DNA from: Nitrospiraceae bacterium
Lineage (GTDB): Bacteria > Nitrospirota > Nitrospiria > Nitrospirales > UBA8639
Assembly (NCBI GenBank): GCA_020632595.1
Contig: JACKFF010000018.1
Span: 1-64,000 of the forward strand
Length of the DNA: 64,000 bases
Direction: 5' to 3'
Shown here: one piece after another, positions 9,081 to 17,124 of the stretch
Layout of the letters: every line of letters begins with the position of its first letter
Position numbering within the stretch: the first letter of the stretch is position 1
The notes under the pieces: generated by a model
Database searches by the model: none
What the model was told of the DNA's origin: nothing
Seen by the model: the letters and a program-made list of their open reading frames with translations, nothing else
Made by a program: the position numbers and the translations under genes

Positions 9081-10430
9081 TTACGCCTGCTCCTCTACCG
9101 CGGGCAATTCCAGATTGGCGCGCACGCCCCCTAAGGGGGATCGCTCCAAGTGCAAGGAGCCCCCATACAACATGGCGATATCAAAAACGATATCTAACCC
9201 CAACCCGCTTCCCGGTATAGTTTCATCAAGTCTGCGCCCCCGTTGAATGACGACAGCTTCCTGCCCCTCGGGGATACCAGGACCATCATCTTCCACAATT
9301 ACCCGCCATTTGTCCCCGTCCCGCTCTCCACGAATCTGAACTTCTTGCTTGGCCCATTTGCAGGCATTGTCTATGATATTGCCTAACATTTCCTCCAAAT
9401 CCTGAGCATCGCCATAAAAAGAGATCTCTTCCAGTCCTATCAAATGAATATTGAGAGCTTTGCCCTTGTAAAGATGATCCATCGAAAACCGCAGATCTTC
9501 GGCTATGGTCCCGACAGGGATTCGGATACCCGTAAATCGATTCGCGCCCGCCGTTCTGGCCCTTGAGAGATACCGATGCACCGAGTGCGTCATATTCTTC
9601 AGTTGTTCGCCCATCAGACTCCCCTGCTCTCCTTCCATGGCACGAGCCTCATTCGTCAGGACCGTTAAAGGATTCTTCAGCGCATGCGCCAAATTCGCGG
9701 TTTGGGTTCGAGCTCGCTCCAGGAGAGCCGCATTATGATCCAGGAGCGCATTCAATTCCGAAACAACCGGTTGCACTTCCCCTGGAAAACTTTCCGGCAG
9801 CCTGGCCGTTTTTCCCAATCGGGTTTCAGCCAAGGCCTGTTGTAAACGGGAAAGCGGGCGCAACCCGATCCGAATCTGAAAGAATACGGCACTCACCAAT
9901 CCAACCCCCAATGCGGTCAAGGTGATCAACAACATTTTAGAAAATTCCATGACATCCTGATCAATATTGGAAACGGGACCTGCCACCACAAAGGTAAAGG
10001 AGGCTTGTGAATCGGGCAAAGTGACATTTTCAACGAGGCCGCGTAACGGCATACCGGCGGGCCCCCTGAAGATCTGATGTTGCAAACCGGTACCAATGCC
10101 CGGATCGACGACATCAAGGGTATGCTGCCACAGAGAACGGGAGCGGGCGACCAATTTCCCATTTTCGAGGATCTCCCAATACCAACCGGATAAGGGCCGG
10201 TGAAATCGAAGATTGGAAGGATTCCATGTCATCTCTAACCCCCCGGACCCGGCGGAAATTTCGCTGGCCGCAATATTGCCCTTGAGTTGATCAAACAAGA
10301 AATCATCAAATCGGCGTTCCACATGGGACCGAAAAAGAAGGATGAGCAGGACACCGACCACCACAAGTGTCACCACCACCCAGACACTCGATAGAATCAG
10401 CAGGCGCAGGGCAAGCGTGTTACGTTTCAT
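9081..10430 (-). CDS. Sensor histidine kinase (PhoQ/QseC-like)
   Basis: 449-aa inner-membrane sensor kinase. Membrane helix 1 is near residues 8-32, a periplasmic sensor region of about 130 residues follows, then helix 2 (about 165-187), a HAMP-like linker, the dimerisation/phosphoacceptor helix with the H-box (LAHALKNPLTVLTNEA) and a HATPase domain with the N-box (NIIDNACKWAKQ) and G-boxes (DDGPGIP, GSGLGLDIV). The ATG at 10430 overlaps the response-regulator gene by 11 bases; a TTG two codons upstream is the alternative. The H-box variant ALKNPLTVL is typical of PhoQ-type kinases. Signal unknown; the PepSY protein upstream in the operon may take part in sensing. Confidence 0.93.
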   Translation of the reverse strand: MKRNTLALRLLILSSVWVVVTLVVVGVLLILLFRSHVERRFDDFLFDQLKGNIAASEISAGSGGLEMTWNPSNLRFHRPLSGWYWEILENGKLVARSRSLWQHTLDVVDPGIGTGLQHQIFRGPAGMPLRGLVENVTLPDSQASFTFVVAGPVSNIDQDVMEFSKMLLITLTALGVGLVSAVFFQIRIGLRPLSRLQQALAETRLGKTARLPESFPGEVQPVVSELNALLDHNAALLERARTQTANLAHALKNPLTVLTNEARAMEGEQGSLMGEQLKNMTHSVHRYLSRARTAGANRFTGIRIPVGTIAEDLRFSMDHLYKGKALNIHLIGLEEISFYGDAQDLEEMLGNIIDNACKWAKQEVQIRGERDGDKWRVIVEDDGPGIPEGQEAVVIQRGRRLDETIPGSGLGLDIVFDIAMLYGGSLHLERSPLGGVRANLELPAVEEQA

Positions 10431-11091
10431 GTACAAGCTCTGTGAGTTGGTATCCCTTACCCCTGTGAGTACTGATAAGAGAGGCCCCCAGCTTCTTTCT
10501 TAATCGATTGATTAAGACTTCAATTACATTGGAATCCAGATCAAAGTCCTGATTGTAGATATGTTCCGTGAGCTCCGTTTTAGATATGATGGCTCGAGGA
10601 TGATGGAGAAAATACGATAAGGTACGAAATTCCAGGGCAGTCAACTCCACGGGTTGATCGTAGATGGTTACCCGCTGGCTACTCGTGTCGAGGGAGACTG
10701 ACCCCCAAGTCAGGACTGCGGTGGCATGGCCCGCGGCTCGGCGAATGAGCGCTTCTATCCGGGCCACGACTTCTTCAACCTCAAAGGGTTTGGTCAGATA
10801 ATCATCCGCGCCCGCCCGTAAACCCAACACCTTTTCCCGCCAGGTATCCCTGGCGGTTAAAATAAGAATAGGCATTGTGCGTCCCGCTTGTCGCCAACGT
10901 TGCAACACGGTCAAACCTTCACATTTCGGAAGACCCAGATCAAGAATCACGGCATCGTAGGATTCCGTCTGTCCGAAAAACTCCCCTTCCTCACCATCCC
11001 GGGCCACATCCACGACATACGCTCCTCGCTGCAAAGCCTGAGCTATCTGCCTGGCCACCTGGGGGTTATCTTCAACAACGAGCACTCTCAT
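10420..11091 (-). CDS. OmpR-family response regulator
   Basis: 223-aa two-component regulator. The receiver domain begins directly at the start chosen here (MRVLVVEDNPQ) and contains the acidic pair ED, the phospho-acceptor Asp in YDAVILDLGLPK and the conserved Lys in DDYLTKPF. The C-terminal winged helix (residues about 125-220) includes the recognition-helix segment (SNVIEVLINRLRKKL) of PhoP/QseB/PmrA-type regulators. The open frame extends upstream to 11175, but that extension lacks any domain and overlaps the region just after the PepSY gene start of stop; the ATG at 11091 is the natural start. It partners the overlapping kinase gene. Confidence 0.95.
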   Translation of the reverse strand: MRVLVVEDNPQVARQIAQALQRGAYVVDVARDGEEGEFFGQTESYDAVILDLGLPKCEGLTVLQRWRQAGRTMPILILTARDTWREKVLGLRAGADDYLTKPFEVEEVVARIEALIRRAAGHATAVLTWGSVSLDTSSQRVTIYDQPVELTALEFRTLSYFLHHPRAIISKTELTEHIYNQDFDLDSNVIEVLINRLRKKLGASLISTHRGKGYQLTELVHET

Positions 11092-11119
11092 GGCATAAAC
11101 GGGAGACAAACGATCCTTT

Positions 11120-11461
11120 TCATGGTGAGTGGTCTCGCTGCCCTTTGACCTTGAGGACCGCCATTGATCTGGCATCGTAATCGATTTTCAGCACATTGCC
11201 CTGAGGGGTCAGAAGCTTGACCTCATAGATCCAGCGCAGATCCTCCTCTTCTAATTCCAGCTCAATAATGATCCCCTCAAACTCCTTCTGTACTTTTTGA
11301 AACAATTGTTCAACAGGAACCACTTCGGCCTTTAATTGTTGATACCCGGGAATGTCGTCATCCGGATACGCCGGCGAAATAAATCCGAACAGAATCACCC
11401 CGAAAATCCACGGCAAAAACACTTTCTCGTTCCTGGGAATTTTCAGTCGATCAACGTTCAT
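11120..11461 (-). CDS. PepSY-domain protein, likely periplasmic
   Basis: 113-aa protein with an N-terminal hydrophobic segment (VFLPWIFGVILFGFISPAYP, residues 14-33) that looks like a signal peptide. The following region fits one PepSY domain, with the typical ending LEEEDLRWIYEVKLLTPQGNVLKIDYDA. A strong ribosome-binding site (AAGGAGGTGGGAG) precedes the ATG. The gene lies 28 bases upstream of the response regulator, in one operon with the two-component pair. PepSY proteins next to PhoP-type systems are common and are thought to modulate sensing or periplasmic proteolysis; that role is inferred here from position. Confidence 0.85.
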   Translation of the reverse strand: MNVDRLKIPRNEKVFLPWIFGVILFGFISPAYPDDDIPGYQQLKAEVVPVEQLFQKVQKEFEGIIIELELEEEDLRWIYEVKLLTPQGNVLKIDYDARSMAVLKVKGQRDHSP

Positions 11462-11908
11462 TTTCTCCCACCTCCTTTTCCCTTTTCGGACATCCGGAGA
11501 AAATCTCTCAGGAACAGAATCTTATCATGACCAACCTTACGCCAAGCTTAAAATTCTGTTACGCCCAAAATCAGGATATACACAGGACCGTCTCTCGTAT
11601 CTTCACCGTAGGCACGCTCATGGGATCGATAGGCCATTGACAATAGCCGGTAGGCGGGGCAATTGGTCGGCATGAGACCACATGCGGGTATATCCTTGAA
11701 GACGAATAGCGGAAGGGCTGAAGCCCGAGATCCCGACCATCCATAACTCGAATTTCATTTCCTCCACCGATAGGAAGCCTACTCCCTCCATTCAAGGCCT
11801 TTCAAACTTTCCCATTCAGCCCCCACTCCTCATGCGCCCTGATATGCCTCGCGGCATTTCAAGAAAGTTTCGTCACACGGCCCATTCTAAAAGTGAATCG
11901 ACGAAGGA
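11462..11908. other. Intergenic region between PepSY operon and barrel gene
   Basis: About 450 bases upstream of the PepSY-two-component operon and downstream of the barrel gene, both on the minus strand. It should hold the promoter of the PepSY operon. Short open frames on both strands have no ribosome-binding sites and no recognisable features. A short hairpin (ATGCC-GCGA-GGCAT, near 11846-11860) is the only structure noticed and is too weak to call a terminator. Confidence 0.4.
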
Positions 11909-12694
11909 TCAGAATCCAAAAATTACCCGAGCTGCCGCAACTGGAAAGTGCTGATGTTCTGTCCGTTCCATCCCGAATCCGAATTGTATTTTTGCATGTT
12001 TGACTAGACGAACATGCAGTTGGGGCATCACTAACAGTAAATCAGGGCGCTTTGGTCGAGATTCCCAATTCATCTCTATTCCCATATGAAATGTTTTGGA
12101 GAATGAATACGTAAAGTTACTATTCACCAATCCCTCAAGATGCCCGTCAGAGCCGAGGTCCGTCAGTCGCACCCCCATCATATTCAGCATACTCCAATAG
12201 GTATTCATCCGATATCCAAAGAGATAGAGCAGGTCATTTTCGAACTCTCCGCCATCTCCAAACTCTCCAGGGTCATGTTCAAACTCTCCACCAGCATCAT
12301 CAAACTGTACACGATGCCGATGGTATTCTCCGATGTATTGCCACCCATGTATAAAGCTGCCATTTTGGAGAAAATGAAATGTACCTTGCAATCCCAGTTT
12401 ATAGCCTTTAACGACACCATCTTGCGTCGGCAATTCAAACTCAATTCCATAGCCATCTGCAAACGCATACTCAAATTCAGGATTGGCTCTAAATGCATCA
12501 TCCTTGAAATTATATTGAAACAAGGTATTGAACTCGTAATCATGTTTATGTGATCTCATTGGTAAGACCAAATCAAAGACCATCGGTTCGAGGAGACCAG
12601 GAGAGGCGCTAAATGTTCCACCTTCAGATGCGTAGCTCATATTCGAAATAGTCATGACAAGAAGAAACCAGGCTGAAATTTTTGATCTTTTCAT
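11909..12694 (-). CDS. Exported protein, probably outer-membrane beta-barrel
   Basis: 261-aa protein of unknown function. It has a signal peptide (about 1-22, ending SYA) and then alternating polar/hydrophobic strands (for example YEFNTLFQYNF, FEYAFADGYGIEFELP, GYKLGLQGTFHFL) and ends in Phe (ARVIFGF), which is the usual signature of an outer-membrane barrel recognised by BamA. A loop at about residues 130-155 is a low-complexity acidic Gly/Glu/Phe stretch (GGEFEHDPGEFGDGGEFEN) encoded by imperfect 10-base repeats at 12237-12300. Several His-containing motifs (HKHD, HRHR, EHQH) occur in loops. It is divergently oriented to the YgiW-type gene. Confidence 0.72.
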   Translation of the reverse strand: MKRSKISAWFLLVMTISNMSYASEGGTFSASPGLLEPMVFDLVLPMRSHKHDYEFNTLFQYNFKDDAFRANPEFEYAFADGYGIEFELPTQDGVVKGYKLGLQGTFHFLQNGSFIHGWQYIGEYHRHRVQFDDAGGEFEHDPGEFGDGGEFENDLLYLFGYRMNTYWSMLNMMGVRLTDLGSDGHLEGLVNSNFTYSFSKTFHMGIEMNWESRPKRPDLLLVMPQLHVRLVKHAKIQFGFGMERTEHQHFPVAAARVIFGF

Positions 12695-12775
12695 GCCTGA
12701 TTTTCTCTCCGTCCTTTCTCCTTACATTCATTACCCTGCCCCTATCTGAAATCGCATCCTAACGATCCAACATTT

Positions 12776-12808
12776 AAGCCATGCTGAAATGCATTTTCAG
12801 CGTGGCTT
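12776..12808. repeat. Inverted repeat in a divergent promoter region
   Basis: A 13-base arm (AAGCCATGCTGAA) pairs with TTCAGCGTGGCTT with one G-T wobble and a loop of seven bases. It lies between two divergently transcribed genes (starts at 12694 and 13003), so it may be an operator or a leader hairpin rather than a terminator. The surrounding 308 bases contain no convincing gene. Confidence 0.5.
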
Positions 12809-13002
12809 CAGGATGCTAGGGGTACAATTCAAAAAGAATCCTGACAAGCTTGAGACACAAAGAAAGGAGGTTTGGAAAATATGCGGGGAGATCACCAGAC
12901 CAATCATGTGTGATGGGTTGGTGTTGGGAGGATTCGTTGGGCGATTGGCCACAACAAGTTATCAGTGGGTTACACTTTAACTTTTAAACAAGGAGAAACA
13001 TC

Positions 13003-13437
13003 ATGAGTAGACACATTCTTTTCATGGCTGTCGGATTGTTCTTTTTCAGTACCCTCACCCTTTGGGCGCAATTCGAGGATCCAAGACACACCGGCGTCAC
13101 GACCGTGTCTGCCGCTCAAGAGGCCGTTGATGATTCCCGGGTCTCACTGACCGGAACCATTCTTCGGCAACTGGGAGAAGAACGATATCTCTTCCAGGAT
13201 TCCACCGGAACCATCATTGTCGAGATCGATCATGAAGATTGGCGCAACGTACCCGTCAATCCCAATACAATTGTCAGAATTTCGGGAGAAGTGGAACGGG
13301 ATTGGTTAACAAAGGAAATTGATGTGGAACGGGTTGAGGTAATGGCCGCATCCAGTCAGGGCTCTAATCAGTTGCAACGACATGATTCCGATCAGACCGA
13401 CCCGATTGACGGTGGGCAGACTTCAGGCCGGAGCTAA
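13003..13437 (+). CDS. YgiW/YdeI-family periplasmic OB-fold stress protein
   Basis: 144-aa exported protein. A signal peptide (residues 1-22, ending LTLWA) precedes a BOF (bacterial OB-fold) domain, about residues 28-112. Its conserved pattern is visible: VSLTGTILRQLGEERYLFQD, STGTIIVEID, then VRISGEVERDW and the closing EIDVERVEV. The C-terminal 30 residues are a polar tail (SSQGSNQLQRHDSDQTDP). The ribosome-binding site AAGGAG is 8 bases before the ATG. In Escherichia coli the homologue ygiW is next to qseBC; here an OmpR-type two-component operon lies 2 kb away, which suggests a similar link. Confidence 0.88.
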   Translation: MSRHILFMAVGLFFFSTLTLWAQFEDPRHTGVTTVSAAQEAVDDSRVSLTGTILRQLGEERYLFQDSTGTIIVEIDHEDWRNVPVNPNTIVRISGEVERDWLTKEIDVERVEVMAASSQGSNQLQRHDSDQTDPIDGGQTSGRS

Positions 13438-13480
13438 AATCTGTTCCAACCGTATTGAGGAGGAACTGTCTTTCAAGACT

Positions 13481-13512
13481 TCACATCCTCCATCAATTGA
13501 TGGAGGGTGTGA
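13481..13512. terminator. Long palindrome 3' of the YgiW-type gene
   Basis: Two 16-base arms (TCACATCCTCCATCAA and TTGATGGAGGGTGTGA) are complementary with a single T-G wobble and no loop bases, 44 bases after the stop codon at 13437. A U-tract does not follow, so it may act as a transcript-end stabiliser or a protein-binding palindrome rather than a classical intrinsic terminator. Confidence 0.5.
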
Positions 13513-13653
13513 GCAACAGTATCGCCGGAATGTTGACCCTCCTGCATTTTCGGCAACGGGTTTCGACATGCCATGGGAAATGAGCCGATTCACCGAGCAG
13601 GTCGTAATTAATTTTTGAGACATTGCAAATGAACATCAGGAGGGTATGGCCGT

Positions 13654-13923
13654 ATGAACCATCAGAAGATCTTATTCGATGCGCTCAACCAAGGAGGACC
13701 TATGAACAATTGGTGCATTCCCGACAGATCCCATGGCTGGTATACGCCCGGACAAATATTTACCTGGCTGCAACAACAGCATTTTCAAGTTTTTAGCATT
13801 CTGTATAAGGACTCTTGGTATGTGGTTGGGGCCCGTGATCCGGACGGCACATGGGTAGAATTGAAGGCCACACCAAAAACCAGAATCATCATTACGTGGA
13901 AATTCCTGGAAAAATCCTGCTGA
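13654..13923 (+). CDS. Small hypothetical protein
   Basis: 89-aa protein of unknown function; no signal peptide or membrane segment. Trp and aromatic residues are frequent (NNWCIPDRSHGWYTPGQIFTWLQQQHF, split here as two motifs WCIPDRSHGWYTPG and FTWLQQQHF), and it ends in LEKSC. Two starts are possible: the ATG at 13654 (AGGAGGG ten bases before) and the ATG at 13702 (AAGGAGG four bases before), the latter giving 73 aa. It stands alone between the YgiW-type gene and the convergent DUF502 gene. Confidence 0.6.
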   Translation: MNHQKILFDALNQGGPMNNWCIPDRSHGWYTPGQIFTWLQQQHFQVFSILYKDSWYVVGARDPDGTWVELKATPKTRIIITWKFLEKSC

Positions 13924-14215
13924 GATCGTTCGCAGGAAGAATGAGTGGCTGAACGTTGCTGAAAGACGCCGTATGCAGATGAGACGACAAGGAGGCTCGC
14001 TTCCCCTCGTTCGCAATTGGCCAGCTTTGGAGGTTTTGCACCTTTTGTTCAAGAAGTTGGGTGAAATGAATAATTTCACGGGCCTACTTGAGGTAGAAGG
14101 TGTTTCGAAAAATCTTAAGTCTACGTGTAGGGAATTTGGTCTTTTTTAATGGCTGGACCGAATGCCACATTCATTCATGGACCTCTAACATCTTTTGCGA
14201 TCATTTCCTTTCATA

Positions 14216-14815
14216 CTAAACTCCCTCCCCGTTTTGCCCTCCGGAGACGCCCCCTGACACAATAAATGCCATGACATCCGCACTTTCTGCCTCCAATGGA
14301 TGAACTTGTTCTTTGGGAAAGATCAGAATATTTCCCGCAAAATTATAGGATTGCGGGAAATAGACGGCCACATGGTTGAGCAGGCCGAGAAATTCCAAAT
14401 CCGTTCGAGTCACAAAGCCTACCGCTTCGGCATAACCACCGGGAACCAGAGACACCAGGACCGGCTGATCAAACCGACGCTTTTCCCCCATAAACGCCGC
14501 AATCAGATCCTTGAGCGAGGTATAGAGAATTTTGACGAAAGGGGCTTTCACCAACACCCGTTCCAACACATCCAACATTTTTTGCACAAACACGGTGGAC
14601 GCATATCGGCCGGTCAAGGTGATTAACCCAACCGTGACCAGAAATCCCACACCCGGGATGGGAATATTCAGCCAGCCATCAATGGTCTGGAGCACCAACC
14701 ACGCCACATACAACGTCGTCACGACCGGCACCAGGATTAAGAGCCCTTCAAAAAAATTCCTGGCCAGATCGTTCATATTAATATTGTCCCAAAATTTGGG
14801 TCGTTGTAATTCCAT
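14216..14815 (-). CDS. DUF502-family membrane protein
   Basis: 199-aa protein. Two membrane helices are visible (about residues 20-43, FFEGLLILVPVVTTLYVAWL, and 55-78, GVGFLVTVGLITLTG), separated by the short DGWLNIPIPGVG link. They are followed by a soluble domain with the family pattern ...VKILYTSLKDLIAAFMGEK and VSLVPGGYAEAVGFVTR and the late PTT/PSG-like segment VMAFIVSGGVSGG. This order is characteristic of DUF502 proteins found in many bacteria and plants. Function is unknown; involvement in membrane or envelope maintenance is assumed in the family. It is a single gene, convergent with its left neighbour. Confidence 0.87.
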   Translation of the reverse strand: MELQRPKFWDNINMNDLARNFFEGLLILVPVVTTLYVAWLVLQTIDGWLNIPIPGVGFLVTVGLITLTGRYASTVFVQKMLDVLERVLVKAPFVKILYTSLKDLIAAFMGEKRRFDQPVLVSLVPGGYAEAVGFVTRTDLEFLGLLNHVAVYFPQSYNFAGNILIFPKEQVHPLEAESADVMAFIVSGGVSGGQNGEGV

Positions 14816-15020
14816 ATCAGACTACCCCCATAAAAAAAAGTGAATACCCGCATGCCCAGCTCACCGGACACAGACATTTCGAAACTTCCCATTTTTCCTG
14901 CAAAAATCAGGAATAGACAGACCGTCTCCGAATGCAAGAATGTATCCCACGCCAAAAGTCACACAAACGCCGAGCGATGGTCAATATGAAGGATTGTGGG
15001 TGGTTACAGGAGACAAGGCA

Positions 15021-15320
15021 ATGCAGTACAATCGGTCCAACACATTCTTAACAGGGAGAGCAGGCATGGCACAAAGCAGTTCGGGAGCGACACCAGCAGC
15101 AACCAATTCCCAGGAAACAGAAATTCTCTATGTCGTGATTCAACGGGATGGAAAGCAGGTCAGCGCGAAATGGGGACTCCATCCGAATCTCAAAGAAGAG
15201 TTGAAACCCGAAGAGTGGAAAGAGCTGACCGAAGTGATGGGAAAAGTCACCACACTTGTAGGAGGTCGTTTTTCACAAGTCTTGAATAAGGCTGAGGAAG
15301 AATCAGGTGGTACTGCGTGA
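15021..15320 (+). CDS. Small hypothetical protein
   Basis: About 99 aa, function unknown. The central part, ILYVVIQRDGKQVSAKWGLHP, followed by a Lys/Glu-rich helix (NLKEELKPEEWKELTEVM), looks like a folded small domain. The frame is open from an ATG at 14940. The ATG at 15021 has AGGAG eight bases before it and a further ATG at 15066 has GGGAG at similar spacing, so the exact start is uncertain; the 15066 start gives 84 aa. No operon partner. Confidence 0.6.
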   Translation: MQYNRSNTFLTGRAGMAQSSSGATPAATNSQETEILYVVIQRDGKQVSAKWGLHPNLKEELKPEEWKELTEVMGKVTTLVGGRFSQVLNKAEEESGGTA

Positions 15321-15982
15321 ACGAGACTGCCCGATGCGTTGACTCCAGATACTGAAGATTCTCCTGCGCCGGCGGGCAGCGGCATTCTCAATTTCTCTTC
15401 CCGTTCGACCCTCCAAGACTCTTCCGGCACGATCTCCTCACAGGCAGCTCAAATTTCGCTTCTGCACGTCGACTCTCCACCGTAAAAGGAAAACGGGGTC
15501 GAGAGGAGAGGTGACGCATCGGAATATTCCACTCACTCACAACAGATGGAAGAACCTGCACTGCATGGGTCTGTTGAAAAAAGCCGCCAGCGGCGTTCTC
15601 GCCATTTTTCCGTGCTCACGTACTAAGCGTACGCTCCGCGCGCAAAAGCGGCTGCGGCCTTGCTGAACGGACTTTTTTGAACCGACCCGGAGCCTTTGTT
15701 GAGTGATCTAATCCTGGGCAAATTTGCCCTTGAACATCTTTATTATTCAACACTCCCCTGCATTTATCGGACGGTGCATTATGCATGCTGACCAAGCAAC
15801 GAATAGAACAAGCCGTTATGGAGTGGTCACCCTGAGGAAACCGAATGGTCTCGAATAGCCGTGGTCCTTCAACCCGGGCACAGCCCCTTTGTCATTGGAT
15901 CAGGATGACAGACGGCTTGAAGGGCACTGCAATCACAATTGGCCCATCCAAGATCTAATCATCAAATTAAAATTTTTACCAC
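15321..15982. other. Intergenic region carrying a dispersed repeat
   Basis: About 660 bases between a plus-strand and a minus-strand gene that converge here. No convincing gene is present. The only structured part is the repeat at 15569-15682, described separately. A G/C-rich stretch at about 15345-15385 has no clear hairpin with a T-tract. Confidence 0.45.
15569..15682. repeat. Dispersed element with terminal inverted repeats, copy 1
   Basis: A 114-base element whose ends are imperfect inverted repeats (GTTGAAAAAAGCCG at the left, CGGACTTTTTTGAAC at the right). The internal left half (GCCGCCAGCGGCGTTCTCGCC, then CCGTGCTCACG) is shared with the longer copy at 52516-52682. It contains no reading frame. 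From memory such elements are abundant between genes of Nitrospira; I treat it as a non-coding miniature or REP-like repeat. Confidence 0.75.
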
Positions 15983-16969
15983 CTAGAGGTACCCATTTTT
16001 CCGAAACCAGGTAACCGCATCCTCAATCGCCCCTTGGGGAGCACTCCGCGGATAATCCAACTCGCGCTGAGCTTTTGAGCAATCGTAATGCTGCATGTGC
16101 GCTATCACTTCGAAAAAAAAGGCAGGCACAAAGGGGGGCCGGCGTAAGAAAGAACGTGAAACCCACTCCCCGACCTTGGCTCCCCACCGGGCGAGAGCCA
16201 ATGGAACCGAAAAAAAAGGAGGCGGCACTCCAACCTCCTGCGCAATGAGTTCGTTCAAGTCCTTTTGTGTCGTATTCCAATTTCCCACCAGATAGCGTTC
16301 CCCGACACGACCGCGCTCTGCCGCCCGGATCATGGCCGCAGCCACATCCCGCACATCAATAACATTCACCCGGCCGGGGACATACACCGGCATCCGCCCT
16401 TTCGCGATCATGAGAATATGAGTGCCGCTTGTGGGGTGCTGATCGTAGGGACCGAAAAACTCAGTCGGAATCACTACCACTGCGGGAATGCCCTGGTGAA
16501 CCGATTGCAGAATCTTCTCTTCCATAGCGGCCTTGGCCATGAGATACGGATTGTTTGTATATCGGGTTGAAAATTGGCAGCTTTCATTGGCTGGATAACC
16601 GACAGTTTTGGGAAATCCTACAGTCGTGAGCGTACTGGCGAAAACGAGCCGGTCCACCCTGGCCGCACGGACGGCCTCTAACACCAGTGCGGTTTCTTTC
16701 AGAGCCTGCCCTTTGGCCACCTCAACCGGAATCGTCTCGGACGGATAATACCCGGCGGTGTGATAGACCACATCCCTGCCCTCACAGCCCAGACGCAAGG
16801 ACTCACCATCGTTGAGATCGCCCTCGACACGCTCAATATTCAGTCCATCAATCGTGAAGGTGTTGCTGGTAGATCGATGCAACACACGAACCTGGTCTCC
16901 ACGCTCAAGTAGCGCCCGAACCAAATTCGCTCCAAGTTGCCCGGTTCCACCGATGACCAACGATTTCAT
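15983..16969 (-). CDS. NAD(P)-dependent epimerase/reductase (extended SDR, HpnA-like)
   Basis: 328-aa cytoplasmic oxidoreductase of the extended short-chain dehydrogenase family. The nucleotide-binding GGTGQLG motif is at residues 7-13, an acidic GDLND patch follows, and the catalytic YxxxK is YLMAK with an upstream Ser/Thr (FASTLTTVG). The C-terminal half (RVNVIDVRDVAAAMIRAAERG, GERYLVG) matches dihydroflavonol-reductase/HpnA-like members that act on sugars, steroid-like or hopanoid precursors. I start at the ATG at 16969 (GGGG six bases before) rather than the TTG at 16981. It is the gene after the trypsin-PEGA gene on the same strand, 155 bases apart, with no evident functional link. Confidence 0.88.
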   Translation of the reverse strand: MKSLVIGGTGQLGANLVRALLERGDQVRVLHRSTSNTFTIDGLNIERVEGDLNDGESLRLGCEGRDVVYHTAGYYPSETIPVEVAKGQALKETALVLEAVRAARVDRLVFASTLTTVGFPKTVGYPANESCQFSTRYTNNPYLMAKAAMEEKILQSVHQGIPAVVVIPTEFFGPYDQHPTSGTHILMIAKGRMPVYVPGRVNVIDVRDVAAAMIRAAERGRVGERYLVGNWNTTQKDLNELIAQEVGVPPPFFSVPLALARWGAKVGEWVSRSFLRRPPFVPAFFFEVIAHMQHYDCSKAQRELDYPRSAPQGAIEDAVTWFRKNGYL

Positions 16970-17124
16970 CTGAAACCCCAATCGAGCAATCCTGAAAATA
17001 ATCCTCTTTCAAGCAAAACGAAACACCTTCCATTCGTCGTAGAGTTGGGATCCAACGCATACGCATACTTGCACGACTGTAGAAAAGAGATTGTCGAAAA
17101 GAAATACAGGAAAACGAACAGTCC

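Noticed and set aside
12237..12300. Short 10-base repeats as a separate repeat element
   Set aside because: They lie inside the barrel-like gene and encode its acidic Gly/Glu/Phe loop, so they are part of the coding sequence.
12789..12980. 63-codon plus-strand frame before the YgiW-type gene
   Set aside because: Starts within the inverted repeat and has no ribosome-binding site; likely the leader region of the next gene.
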